Positions 56,475 to 64,000 of a stretch of 64,000 bases of DNA are shown here, one piece after another. Every line of letters starts with the position of its first letter. Position 1 is the first letter of the stretch. Source of the stretch: CAWANF01 sp963783355 (lineage in GTDB: Bacteria > Bacteroidota > Rhodothermia > Balneolales > DATFMH01). The notes under the pieces were generated by a model that worked only from the letters and a program-made list of their open reading frames with translations, had not been told where the DNA came from and made no database searches. The DNA is taken from assembly GCA_963783355.1 (NCBI GenBank), contig CAWANF010000001.1, positions 62,001-126,000 of the forward strand, read 5' to 3'. Made by a program: the position numbers and the translations under genes.

Positions 56475-57946
56475 AATACGATTATGATGTGATTGTCATT
56501 GGCGGGGGAGCTGCCGGCTTAACAGCATCGGGAATGAGTGTTAATTTTGGGGCGAAAACACTGCTCGTTGAATCGGCAAAGTTAGGCGGTGATTGCACCT
56601 GGTATGGATGTATCCCGAGTAAGACGCTTCTGAACGCTTCGAAAATAACCCGACAAATCCGGAAAGGGAAAGAACTTGGAATAACAGTTGATGATGTTCA
56701 AATCAATGGGGCGGGAATTTTTCAGCATGTTCGTGAAGTGCGTCAACAGGTTTATGAGGAGACTGATCAGCCTTCCATCTATGAAAAGATGGGTATGGAT
56801 GTGTCATTCGGGACGGCCTCTTTTGATGATTCACATACGATATCTTTAAAAACCGGAGATTCTGAACGGGCCGTTTCATCCCGGTTTTTTATTATTGCAA
56901 CAGGAGCCCGGCCATTTATCCCTCCAATTGAAGGTTTAAATGATGTTCCATATCTCACCAATGAATCGATTTTCGAATTAACGGAACTGCCCTCGAATTT
57001 GACGATTGTCGGAGCCGGTCCGATAGGCATAGAGATGGCGCAGGCTTTTCAGCGTTTAGGTACCAAAGTGACCGTAATTGATGCCGCTCAAACGATTCTG
57101 ACAAAAGATGATCCTGAATTCTCCCTGAAAATGAAAGAATTACTGGAATCGGAAGGAGTTCGGTTTCTGCCCGGTTCTGCCATCAGTAAAGTTTTTGAGG
57201 ATAAAGAAAAAATCGTAGTCGAAACTGGGCAGGGTGGAGAGCGTATTTCCGTAGCCAGTGATAAAATTTTGATAGCTACCGGCCGGAGTGCGAATGTCTC
57301 GTCATTAAATCCGGAGGCAGCCGGGATTCAATTTGATAAGACCGGAATAAAAGTTGATGATCGTTGCCGTACCAACATCAAACATATTTTTGCGGCTGGG
57401 GATGTAACCGGAAGGTATCAGTTGACACACATGTCGGAACATATGGCAAAAATAGCTGTCACCAATGCCCTGTTAAAAGTTCCGATGAAGATAGACAAAC
57501 GTCACATAACATGGTGCACTTATACGGAACCGGAAGTGGCTCATGTCGGTGCGACACAACGGGAATTGGAATCGGCTGGAATTTCATTCAAAACCTATCG
57601 TTTCCCGTTCAGTAAAATTGATCGTGCCATAGCAGATGGAGAAACAGAAGGAATGATAAAAGTATTTGCCAAAGCATGGAATGGCAGGATTTTAGGTGCC
57701 AACATTATGGGTGTTCACGCAGGAGAACTTATCTGTGAATATGCCCTGGCAATGAAAAATGGTGTGACCCTGCGTAAAATGGCTGATACCATTCATCCGT
57801 ATCCAACCTACGGCCTGGGCAATCGCAGGGCAGCCGATCAATGGTATGTACAGCGGCAATCGGTCGAGCTGGTAAAATGGTTGAAAAGATTGTTCAGATA
57901 CCGGGGGCCGTTACCGGATGTCAGTGATTCGGATCGTATTGTATAA
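56471..57946 (+). CDS. Class I pyridine nucleotide-disulfide oxidoreductase, MerA/Lpd-like
   Basis: A 491-residue FAD enzyme. The FAD site GGGAAGL is at residues 11-17, the redox-active Cys pair is in GGDCTWYGCIPSK, and NAD(P)H binding is at VGAGPIGIEMAQAF. The dimerisation domain ends with HPYPTYGLGNRRAADQW, not the His-Glu pattern of a true lipoamide dehydrogenase. There is no extra C-terminal Cys pair, so mercuric reduction is not supported. Start is TTG within TTGA, overlapping the upstream stop. The substrate is not known. Confidence 0.8.
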   Translation: MKYDYDVIVIGGGAAGLTASGMSVNFGAKTLLVESAKLGGDCTWYGCIPSKTLLNASKITRQIRKGKELGITVDDVQINGAGIFQHVREVRQQVYEETDQPSIYEKMGMDVSFGTASFDDSHTISLKTGDSERAVSSRFFIIATGARPFIPPIEGLNDVPYLTNESIFELTELPSNLTIVGAGPIGIEMAQAFQRLGTKVTVIDAAQTILTKDDPEFSLKMKELLESEGVRFLPGSAISKVFEDKEKIVVETGQGGERISVASDKILIATGRSANVSSLNPEAAGIQFDKTGIKVDDRCRTNIKHIFAAGDVTGRYQLTHMSEHMAKIAVTNALLKVPMKIDKRHITWCTYTEPEVAHVGATQRELESAGISFKTYRFPFSKIDRAIADGETEGMIKVFAKAWNGRILGANIMGVHAGELICEYALAMKNGVTLRKMADTIHPYPTYGLGNRRAADQWYVQRQSVELVKWLKRLFRYRGPLPDVSDSDRIV

Positions 57947-57949
57947 ATA

Positions 57950-57985
57950 AAAAAAGGGTATTCTTTTATAAAAGAGTACCCTTTC
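57950..57985 (-). terminator. Rho-independent terminator of sucD
   Basis: AAAGGGTA (57953-57960) pairs with TACCCTTT, extended inward by a mostly paired A/T stem. On the minus strand the hairpin is followed by a T-rich run, so it ends the sucD transcript. Confidence 0.75.
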
Positions 57986-58009
57986 CATCAGGACAAGAAG
58001 TAACAAAAA

Positions 58010-58879
58010 CTATCCAAGTAATTCTTTCATGGTCGTGCCAATAACGGCCGGGTTTTCACAAACGGTGATACCGGCGGCATTTAGAGCACGCATTTTTTCA
58101 GCGGCTGTTCCGTGTCCTCCGGAAACAATAGCTCCGGCATGCCCCATACGACGTCCCGGAGGTGCGGTACGTCCGGCGATAAAAGCAACAACCGGTTTCT
58201 TTACATTTTCTTTAATCCATGCGGCCGCTTCTTCTTCGGCTGTTCCACCAATTTCACCAATCAAAACGATAGCGTCGGTATCCGGATCAGCATTGAACAA
58301 TTTAACGGCATCGAGGTGGGTCGTCCCGATGACAGGGTCGCCACCAATACCGATAGCAGTGCTTTGTCCGAGTCCTTCCTTTGTCAATTGATCGACAGCT
58401 TCGTAGGTCAGGGTTCCGGAACGGGAAATCAACCCGATTCTTCCGGGTGTGAAAATGTTGCCGGGCATGATACCCACTTTGGCGGCTCCGGGAGTGATGA
58501 CACCCGGGCAATTGGGGCCTATTAACGTGGCACCGTGATTAGTAACAATAGTCTTGGCAGGAATCATATCCTTAACCGGAATACCCTCTGTGATACAAAT
58601 AATAGTTTTTATTCCGGCGAATGCGGCTTCGGTGATGGCATCGGCGGCAAAGGCCGGTGGTACAAAAATAACGGTTGTATTTGCTCCTTCTTCTTCAACG
58701 GCTTCTGCAACTGTATTAAATACAGGGCGTTCGAGATGTTTTTGTCCGCCTTTTCCGGGAGTTACACCGCCAACAACGTTTGTACCATACTCGATCATTT
58801 GTTGAGCGTGAAAAGTACCTTCGCTGCCGGTAAAACCCTGGACGACTAATCTCGTATCTTTACCAACAAGAACACTCAT
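58010..58879 (-). CDS. sucD: Succinyl-CoA synthetase alpha subunit
   Basis: Converts succinyl-CoA to succinate with formation of ATP or GTP, downstream of 2-oxoglutarate dehydrogenase. The 289-residue alpha subunit begins with KDTRLVVQGFTGSEGTFHA (CoA site), and holds the phosphohistidine in RMGHAGAIVSGGHG (about residues 240-253). No sucC (beta subunit) is next to it in the window. It has its own promoter and terminator, so the two subunits are probably unlinked. Confidence 0.95.
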   Translation of the reverse strand: MSVLVGKDTRLVVQGFTGSEGTFHAQQMIEYGTNVVGGVTPGKGGQKHLERPVFNTVAEAVEEEGANTTVIFVPPAFAADAITEAAFAGIKTIICITEGIPVKDMIPAKTIVTNHGATLIGPNCPGVITPGAAKVGIMPGNIFTPGRIGLISRSGTLTYEAVDQLTKEGLGQSTAIGIGGDPVIGTTHLDAVKLFNADPDTDAIVLIGEIGGTAEEEAAAWIKENVKKPVVAFIAGRTAPPGRRMGHAGAIVSGGHGTAAEKMRALNAAGITVCENPAVIGTTMKELLG

Positions 58880-58923
58880 CTGATTAAATGGCTTTGAATT
58901 TTTTTATTTAAGTTTGCTGCAAG

Positions 58924-58952
58924 AATATACCGACATCCATATGAATTGACAA
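58924..58952 (-). promoter_or_regulatory. Sigma-70-like promoter of sucD
   Basis: On the minus strand TTGTCA (58947-58952), a 17-bp spacer and TATATT (58924-58929) lie 45 bp before the ATG. It is close to consensus. Confidence 0.6.
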
Positions 58953-58980
58953 ACAATAAAGCAGAATAAAGAGTACAGAT

Positions 58981-59015
58981 TGTAGAATTTAGAATATAGA
59001 AATTTGAGAGTTGAA
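58981..59015 (+). repeat. Degenerate 7-bp tandem repeat
   Basis: Five consecutive 7-mers (TGTAGAA, TTTAGAA, TATAGAA, ATTTGAG, AGTTGAA) keep a period of seven and a TAGAA or TTGA-like core. It resembles a decayed version of the AGTAGAA array at 25541. It lies about 155 bp before dnaG. Confidence 0.55.
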
Positions 59016-59169
59016 GAGAGTCACATGGAAATGAGAATCAGGCATATGATCAGGTATCCGGCACCATTAATCGAAGATTTGTGGTGTATTTAAATCCATT
59101 TTCTACATCAGGGAGTTATTTTAGATTTCGAGTCTGTTTATTCATGAAAGCCTGTTATATTTTGTACAT

Positions 59170-60585
59170 ATGATTAGTGACGAGAAGAAAGAAGAAGTTC
59201 GATCGGCGGCAGATATTGTTGATGTCGTTTCCGATTATGTAAAATTACGCCGTTCCGGCAGCGGCTTCACCGGGTTGTGCCCGTTTCATAATGAGAAAAC
59301 ACCTTCTTTTCACGTCACTCCCCGGTTAGGTATCTACAAATGCTTTGGCTGCGGTGCCGGCGGGGATGTCTTCAATTTTATTATGGAGATGGAAGGTATC
59401 GGGTTTACTGAGGCTGTAAAGACCCTAGCCAATAAATATGGTGTTTTTATACCTGAAGAGGAAGAACCGGAGTATGATGCCCAGCATCACCTGCGAGAAG
59501 GAATTTATCATGCGCTGCGATATGCCGGGTTGTTTTATTACCGTAATCTTAAAGAGACGGACGAGGCTGCCGATGCCCGTGAATACCTGAAAAAGCGTGG
59601 TTTCTCCAGAGAAACGATTAAAAAGTACGGTCTCGGATATGCTCCTGACGGCAGAATAGCTTTTTATAAGTCCGCCATAGACAGCGGATTGAATGAGCAA
59701 TATTTGCACGAAGCCGGACTGATAAAATACGGCCGTAATGGTGAAGAAACCTATGATACTTTCCGTGGACGGCTGATGTTCCCGATTTTCAATACCTCTG
59801 GTAAGGTGATTGCGTTCGGGGGCCGGGTGCTGGGGCAGGCCAAGACGGCTAAATATATTAATTCTCCACAAACCTTAGTTTATAATAAAAGTGAAGTTTT
59901 ATACGGTATTCAGGTCGCCAAAAATGAGATTCGTAAAGAAGACGAAGCCATTCTCGTAGAAGGATATACCGATGTTCTTGCACTGCACCAGGCGGGTGTC
60001 AGAAATGCTGTTTCGACCAGCGGGACAGCGCTAACTCCGGGACAGCTACGCATTTTTCACCGCTATTCAGATAACCTTCTGATGATTTATGATGCCGATT
60101 CCGCCGGACAAAATGCGATGGAACGCGGACTGAACCTGGCTTTGAATGAAGGTTTGTCTATTCGTCTGCTGCAATTGCCCGAAGGAGAGGATCCGGATTC
60201 TTTCGTAAAGCAATTCGGAGGCGAATCCTTTCGGGAATATCGTAAAAAGAACGCTAAAGATTTCGTCACCTTTTTGGTTGAAAAAGCCCGCAAAAATGGC
60301 GAATGGGACGATCCGATATCAAAAAACAGGGCCATTAGCCGGGTTATTCAGAGTATTGCTCAAATACCCGAATCTATGATGCGTGAAACCTACATTCAGC
60401 ATTTAAACCAGTTAGCAAAAGTCGGGGACGTTGCTTTGTTTGAAGAATTGGGAAAAGCCATTGAAGAACATAATCGGGAGCAAAAAAGAGAACGGGAACG
60501 GCTGAAACGAAACAGGGATGTCGATTGCATCTGGACAGGAAAGCAATGGTGTTCAACAAGTAAATCAACCCGCTGTTCAGAATAG
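59170..60585 (+). CDS. dnaG: DNA primase, N-terminal and catalytic part (frame ends early)
   Basis: Makes RNA primers for replication. The zinc-binding domain has Cys37, His40, Cys58 and Cys61 (CPFHNEKTPSFH, CFGCGAGG). The TOPRIM core has EAILVEGYTDVLALH and MIYDADSAGQNA. The reading frame is good up to about codon 445 (near 60505). It then runs into WTGKQWCSTSKSTRCSE and a stop, which does not look like primase. The helicase-binding C-terminal part continues in the next frame (60518-61180). Whole primases have around 600 residues, the sum of the two pieces. Either a sequence error, a real split or a frameshift site. Confidence 0.9.
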   Translation: MISDEKKEEVRSAADIVDVVSDYVKLRRSGSGFTGLCPFHNEKTPSFHVTPRLGIYKCFGCGAGGDVFNFIMEMEGIGFTEAVKTLANKYGVFIPEEEEPEYDAQHHLREGIYHALRYAGLFYYRNLKETDEAADAREYLKKRGFSRETIKKYGLGYAPDGRIAFYKSAIDSGLNEQYLHEAGLIKYGRNGEETYDTFRGRLMFPIFNTSGKVIAFGGRVLGQAKTAKYINSPQTLVYNKSEVLYGIQVAKNEIRKEDEAILVEGYTDVLALHQAGVRNAVSTSGTALTPGQLRIFHRYSDNLLMIYDADSAGQNAMERGLNLALNEGLSIRLLQLPEGEDPDSFVKQFGGESFREYRKKNAKDFVTFLVEKARKNGEWDDPISKNRAISRVIQSIAQIPESMMRETYIQHLNQLAKVGDVALFEELGKAIEEHNREQKRERERLKRNRDVDCIWTGKQWCSTSKSTRCSE

Positions 60586-61180
60586 AAATAGGACGGATAA
60601 CACGACATTGGATCCACCAGGAAAAAAGGATTCAAATCCTGAACGATTTTCAGAACGAAATTACCCGTTGGCGGAAAAGGAAATTGTTCGCTTAATGCTT
60701 GAATATGGCCGGTTAATGGTAGAATATATCGGTACTTTGTGTAATGAGGAACATTTTGAGGATGACTGGCTCCGGGATTTTTTTAAGGATATGATTCATC
60801 GGTATCATAAAGATGAGGAAATTTCAGTAGAAGCTTATATGTCTCGCGATCAACCTTATCCCCAGATGGTGAGTGAGATTGTGATGGAGGCTCATGGCGT
60901 AAGCGAGAAAAGTGTAAAGCGCACCGGGGTAGTCGTGAGAAAAGACGTGGATCCATATAAAACGGCTAAAGGAGCGTTAAAAGCGATTAAAATTCATTAT
61001 TTGGAACGGGTTAACCGTGCATTAAATGAAGCTATGGAACAAGCTCAGGGTGAGGAAAAACTGGAGCTGAATGAAAATATCATTAGCGTTGCCTATGAAA
61101 GAGCCCGCCTGGAAAGTCATTCACCGGACGATTTATTCCCCGACCCGCCCGATGCCAACCCGGAAGAAACGGAATTTTAG
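60518..61180 (+). CDS. dnaG: DNA primase, C-terminal helicase-binding part (other frame)
   Basis: 220 residues in the +1 frame relative to the preceding one. The start is a Gln/Asn/Ser-rich linker (SIASGQESNGVQQVNQPAVQ), then a charged helical region (YPLAEKEIVRLMLEYGRLMVEYI, FEDDWLRDFFKDMIHRYHKDEE) typical of the DnaB-interacting end of DnaG. The +1 frame has a stop at 60503-60505, so the switch must lie between 60506 and 60583. The ATG at 60518 could start a separate protein, but its upstream sequence has AGGG directly adjacent to the codon, a poor spacing for initiation. Confidence 0.75.
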   Translation: MSIASGQESNGVQQVNQPAVQNRNRTDNTTLDPPGKKDSNPERFSERNYPLAEKEIVRLMLEYGRLMVEYIGTLCNEEHFEDDWLRDFFKDMIHRYHKDEEISVEAYMSRDQPYPQMVSEIVMEAHGVSEKSVKRTGVVVRKDVDPYKTAKGALKAIKIHYLERVNRALNEAMEQAQGEEKLELNENIISVAYERARLESHSPDDLFPDPPDANPEETEF

Positions 61181-61269
61181 ACTTTACAATAAGAAAAATT
61201 AATATTTAGAAATCTGGCGGATATATAATATTATCTGTTAAAATTCACTTTGAATTAATTAAAACTATT

Positions 61270-62079
61270 ATGTCTTCTAAAGACTTAGATGTTGCGATTG
61301 AGGCGGCTCAGAATGCTTCACAGATTATAAAATCCTTTACCAATTCTGAAAACTCCCTGGATATCAAGTATAAAGCCCGTCATGACCTGGTCACGGATGC
61401 CGACGTGGCTTCAGAGAAAAAAATTATTTCCATTATTAAAGAATATTTTCCAAACGACGTTTTCCTGGCTGAAGAAACAGCCGATGCTACCTCTATCACC
61501 GATCAGCGGACATGGATTATCGATCCGATTGACGGGACAACCAATTTCGCCCATGGTTTTCCAACATACTGTGTGTCTATAGCCTTGTATGAAAATTTAG
61601 AAGCTGTCGCCGGGGTCGTTCTTGAAGTGAGCAGAGGCGAACTTTTTACCGCCATTCGGGGTGAAGGAGCTTATCTCGACGGACAGAAACTATCGGTTTC
61701 AAATCTGGAAAAACCGGACGAGGCACTGATAGGCACTGGTTTTCCGTACCGTGATTTGGGGATGGTGGATGAGTACCTGGAATTATTCAAAGTGTTCATG
61801 CACGACACGCAGGGAGTAAGGCGCCCGGGAAGTGCAGCATATGATTTGTGCAGTGTGGCAGCTGGTCGTTTCGAAGGTTTTTATGAATATGGTTTATCAC
61901 CCTGGGATGTGGCTGCAGGAAGTTTAATTATCCGTGAAGCCGGAGGCTTTGTAACCGACTGGCAGGGAACCAATAACTGGCTTTTCGGGCGAAGAATTGT
62001 TGCCGGAAATAAATCCATTCACGAATACATCAAATCGAAAATCAAAGAAACAATTTCATTGGAGAATATTACAGACTGA
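61270..62079 (+). CDS. suhB: Inositol monophosphatase family protein (SuhB-like)
   Basis: A lithium-sensitive-type phosphatase of 269 residues acting on inositol or related sugar phosphates; in E. coli it also affects rRNA transcription. Metal sites are EE (FLAEETAD), DPIDGTTNFAHGFP (about residues 84-97) and WDVAAGSLIIREAGG (about 212-226). Length is normal. It ends 7 bp before the convergent bshB1-like gene. Confidence 0.92.
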   Translation: MSSKDLDVAIEAAQNASQIIKSFTNSENSLDIKYKARHDLVTDADVASEKKIISIIKEYFPNDVFLAEETADATSITDQRTWIIDPIDGTTNFAHGFPTYCVSIALYENLEAVAGVVLEVSRGELFTAIRGEGAYLDGQKLSVSNLEKPDEALIGTGFPYRDLGMVDEYLELFKVFMHDTQGVRRPGSAAYDLCSVAAGRFEGFYEYGLSPWDVAAGSLIIREAGGFVTDWQGTNNWLFGRRIVAGNKSIHEYIKSKIKETISLENITD

Positions 62080-62086
62080 AAAAAAA

Positions 62087-62278
62087 TCAGCGGGTAGGTT
62101 TATGATTCAGTAAAAAGTCAAGATCCTTCAATGGGACGGGTCCGCCGTAATAAAGAAATGGTTCGCCAAATTCAACGCCAATCATATGGCCGTAATGTCT
62201 GGAACGTGCACGGATATTTTTAAAAAAACGTTCGCTGGATATATAGGTTTTTGGGCCGGAATCATCCTCAGATAACAT
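62087..62278 (-). pseudogene. bshB1: C-terminal fragment of the bshB1-like deacetylase (shifted frame)
   Basis: About 63 residues in the frame after an apparent shift. They match the expected end of BshB1: KTYISSERFFKNIRARSRHYGHMIGVEFGEPF, ending DFLLNHKPTR. In the family a similar ISS-F-x-aRsR-x-G-xx-G-x-x-x-E-x-F follows the SQF motif seen at the end of the upstream frame. The fragment itself lacks any zinc-binding motif, so it cannot be an independent enzyme. Confidence 0.6.
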
Positions 62279-62840
62279 TGAACTGTGAAGAAAAAGATAA
62301 AATAGCTTTTTCCTTGATTTCAATCGTATCGGTAATGTCGTAGACAAATGTCGGTTCAAAGGTCTGATCCTGCATGTAATGCAAGATATGATAAGGCCGC
62401 CATGGTTTTTGAGGGTTTCCGTTATCGTCTTTGGTTTCGAGTTTTCTCAATCCGCCATAAAACAAGGCATCCAATAATAATCGGCTGGCGTTGCCATGAT
62501 CCGGATGCCGGTCGGCAGGAGCGGTAACAAAACAAATTTCAGGCCGAAAGTTGCGAACGGCACGGATAATAGATTCCCGGTATTCGGGCGTATTTTCTAA
62601 GTTACAATCAGGTAAACCAAGATTATCACGAATAGTCAGGCCAATAACTTTTGCGGCATTTTGAGCTTCAATAATCCGGCCTTCAGGAGTGCCACGTGTA
62701 CCCATTTCTCCACGGGTCAAATCTATTACACCTACCTTCAACCCTTTATTAACAAGCGATGCCAGTGTACCGGAACATGCCAGGTCGGTATCATCAGGGT
62801 GAGCGGCAAATGCCAGTACGTCCAGTTTCGTATCTGTCAT
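62268..62840 (-). CDS. bshB1: Bacillithiol-type N-acetyl-glucosaminyl malate deacetylase (BshB1-like), N-terminal part
   Basis: A PIG-L/LmbE deacetylase that would produce glucosaminyl-malate on the way to bacillithiol. Zinc residues His14, Asp16, Asp17 lie in AAHPDDTDLACSGTL, and ADRHPDHGNASRLL holds the second His. The block LTRGEMGTRGTPEGRIIEAQNAAKVIGL is typical of BshB1. The frame ends at SFSSQFNVI-stop, at the family's conserved SQF, about 50 residues too early. The rest continues in another frame. A +1 shift between about 62268 and 62285 would restore the gene. Confidence 0.85.
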   Translation of the reverse strand: MTDTKLDVLAFAAHPDDTDLACSGTLASLVNKGLKVGVIDLTRGEMGTRGTPEGRIIEAQNAAKVIGLTIRDNLGLPDCNLENTPEYRESIIRAVRNFRPEICFVTAPADRHPDHGNASRLLLDALFYGGLRKLETKDDNGNPQKPWRPYHILHYMQDQTFEPTFVYDITDTIEIKEKAILSFSSQFNVI

Positions 62841-63069
62841 GACTATATTATATTAAGGTTCAGTATTAATGAGGACTAAAGTTATGGATATTCTCGTTTA
62901 TGAGCTAACTCTTCATTACATTATCTGTTTAACTGGGTGATTTATGAATTATTCTGGAAGACGAGGCGTTTAACTTTTAAATTCTTTCATAAATAGTGTA
63001 ACGAAATTAAATTTTATACGTAGACGCTGCAAAACATTAAGAGACAATTGCTCTTAGAATAAAAAAGTG

Positions 63070-64000
63070 ATGGTAGACTATTTAAAAAGTATATACGAAG
63101 GCGTTAAAATTGCTTTGCATGCTATCTGGACGAATAAGCTACGGGCATTTCTGACCACGTTTGGTATTATTATTGGTATTCTTTCGGTTACAACAATGGC
63201 CACTGTTATCGACGGTATTAACAGGGGGTTCGATTCGAGTATGAATATGTTGGGTAAAAATGTATTGTATGTCCAGAAATTTCCCTGGTCGTTCGGACCG
63301 AATTATAAATGGTGGGAATACATCAATCGGCCGGAAATGAAGATGCAATATGTGAATGATATTGAAAAATACAGCCGGCTGTCTTCTGCTGTGGCGGCTA
63401 CTTCCGGACGTAATGTAAGTGCCACTTTCCAGGGAAACAGTGTCAATAATATCCGTATAATCGGTTCAACAGTCAGCTATACCCAAACATCAAATATTGA
63501 AATTCAAAGCGGACGATTTTTCACGCAAGATGAAAACCGGACAGGGCGCCAGGTTTGTGTGGTCGGAGAGCCTATTGCAACCGGGTTGTTTCCGAATGGA
63601 TATGCGTTAGGTAAAAAGATTCGCATTGGTGGCCAGAAGTATGAAATTATCGGTATTCTGGTCAAGCAAGGTAAGTTTTTGGGGATTATGAACTTCGATG
63701 ACCAGGTTATAGTACCGATTAATACATTTAAAAAGTTTTATGGCCTGAGGCGTGGTTTACAACTGCAGGTTAAATATCCCAGTGAAAAGGCTTTGCAGGC
63801 GGGACAATATGAGTTGGAAGGAATCATGAGGCGAATTCGAAAAATTCCGCCGGAAGACAAGGATAATTTTGCCATAAATAAACTGGATTTGTTCCGACAA
63901 CAGTACGAGTCTATGACCTCGGCCATTTATATCGTCGGTTTTTTCCTGACGGCCCTGGCCTTATTTGTTGGAGGTATTGGTGTAATGAACATCATGTTTG
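63070..64000 (+). CDS. MacB-type ABC transporter permease (partial, runs off the window)
   Basis: An open frame starts at ATG 63070 and runs to the end without a stop, about 310 residues visible. A first transmembrane helix (about residues 22-42: LRAFLTTFGIIIGILSVTTMA) is followed by a large periplasmic domain with MacB-PCD features, such as QSGRFFTQDENRTGRQVCVVGE (kept partial) and GGQKYEIIGIL. A second helix begins at the window edge (FFLTALALFVGGIGVMNIM), with the family's GGIGVMNIM. It belongs to the MacB/FtsX family exporting peptides or lipoproteins. The GTG at 63067 is an in-frame alternative. Confidence 0.88.
   Translation, partial: MVDYLKSIYEGVKIALHAIWTNKLRAFLTTFGIIIGILSVTTMATVIDGINRGFDSSMNMLGKNVLYVQKFPWSFGPNYKWWEYINRPEMKMQYVNDIEKYSRLSSAVAATSGRNVSATFQGNSVNNIRIIGSTVSYTQTSNIEIQSGRFFTQDENRTGRQVCVVGEPIATGLFPNGYALGKKIRIGGQKYEIIGILVKQGKFLGIMNFDDQVIVPINTFKKFYGLRRGLQLQVKYPSEKALQAGQYELEGIMRRIRKIPPEDKDNFAINKLDLFRQQYESMTSAIYIVGFFLTALALFVGGIGVMNIMF

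Noticed and set aside
56471..57946. Mercuric reductase (merA) assignment
   Set aside because: No N-terminal HMA domain, no C-terminal Cys pair and no other mer genes.
60481..60489. A-rich CAAAAAAG as a -1 frameshift site for dnaG
   Set aside because: The zero frame reads CAA AAA AGA, which is not the slippery phase. The needed shift is +1, and the +1 frame has a stop at 60503-60505 downstream of it.

Overview
This is a stretch of chromosome from a diderm bacterium with moderately AT-rich DNA, most likely a member of the Fibrobacterota-Chlorobiota-Bacteroidota (FCB) superphylum. The signs are the order rpsF-rpsR-rplI without ssb, a short 294-residue primary sigma factor, a periplasmic propeller-type histidine kinase, a DUF4286 protein, FolE2, a BshB1-like bacillithiol enzyme, beta-barrel outer-membrane proteins and many lipoproteins. 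Several promoters look like ordinary TTGACA-17-TATAAT sites and some genes have a good Shine-Dalgarno sequence. That is unlike core Bacteroidota, so a neighbouring lineage (Calditrichota, Ignavibacteriota, Balneolota or a related candidate phylum) is my best inference. No rRNA, tRNA, insertion sequence, prophage, CRISPR array or integrase was found. The window is mainly core metabolism and envelope genes.

Layout. 1-4.9 kb: amino-acid synthesis (thrB, thrC, pheA, alaC) behind a probable homoserine dehydrogenase end. 4.9-7.5 kb: a secreted CE2-like esterase, an unknown lipoprotein and an isochorismatase-fold hydrolase. 7.7-15 kb: an NhaD-like Na+/H+ antiporter divergent from nuoL-nuoM-(pterin dehydratase)-nuoN. 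15.1-18.3 kb: ribosomal proteins S6, S18 and L9, then DsbD. 18.4-24.2 kb: a 1167-residue outer-membrane protein and an ExbB/ExbD energy-transduction operon with two ExbDs. 24.3-29.1 kb: thiL, ftsH, folE2. 29.2-32.9 kb: a mycobacterial-type fused 2-oxoglutarate dehydrogenase on the minus strand. 33.2-38.9 kb: pepF, a GAF-GAF-degenerate GGDEF protein, deoB and rpoD. 39-45.7 kb: a propeller histidine kinase and NarL-type regulator, a Tyr/Gly/Arg-rich lipoprotein and a FadL-like porin. 45.7-49.7 kb: universal stress protein, CorA, DUF432 and MscS. 49.7-53.7 kb: ybbP-ybbA divergent from tesA. 53.8-58 kb: DUF4286, PIG-L deacetylase, SIMPL protein and a membrane protein coupled to a flavin oxidoreductase. 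58-64 kb: sucD, dnaG (split by a frameshift), suhB, a bshB1-like gene (also frameshifted) and a MacB-type permease cut by the window end.

How parts fit together. KGD and SucD supply the 2-oxoglutarate to succinate part of the TCA cycle. NuoL, NuoM, NuoN and NhaD all move protons or sodium. ExbB/ExbD use the proton gradient to energise the outer membrane. Two loci carry a 7-bp tandem array upstream of a core gene (perfect at ftsH, degenerate at dnaG). No clearly new multi-gene defence or mobile system was seen. The most unusual items are the split dnaG, the active-looking pterin dehydratase inside the nuo cluster, the 7-bp arrays, the degenerate GGDEF protein and the low-complexity lipoprotein next to the sensor kinase.
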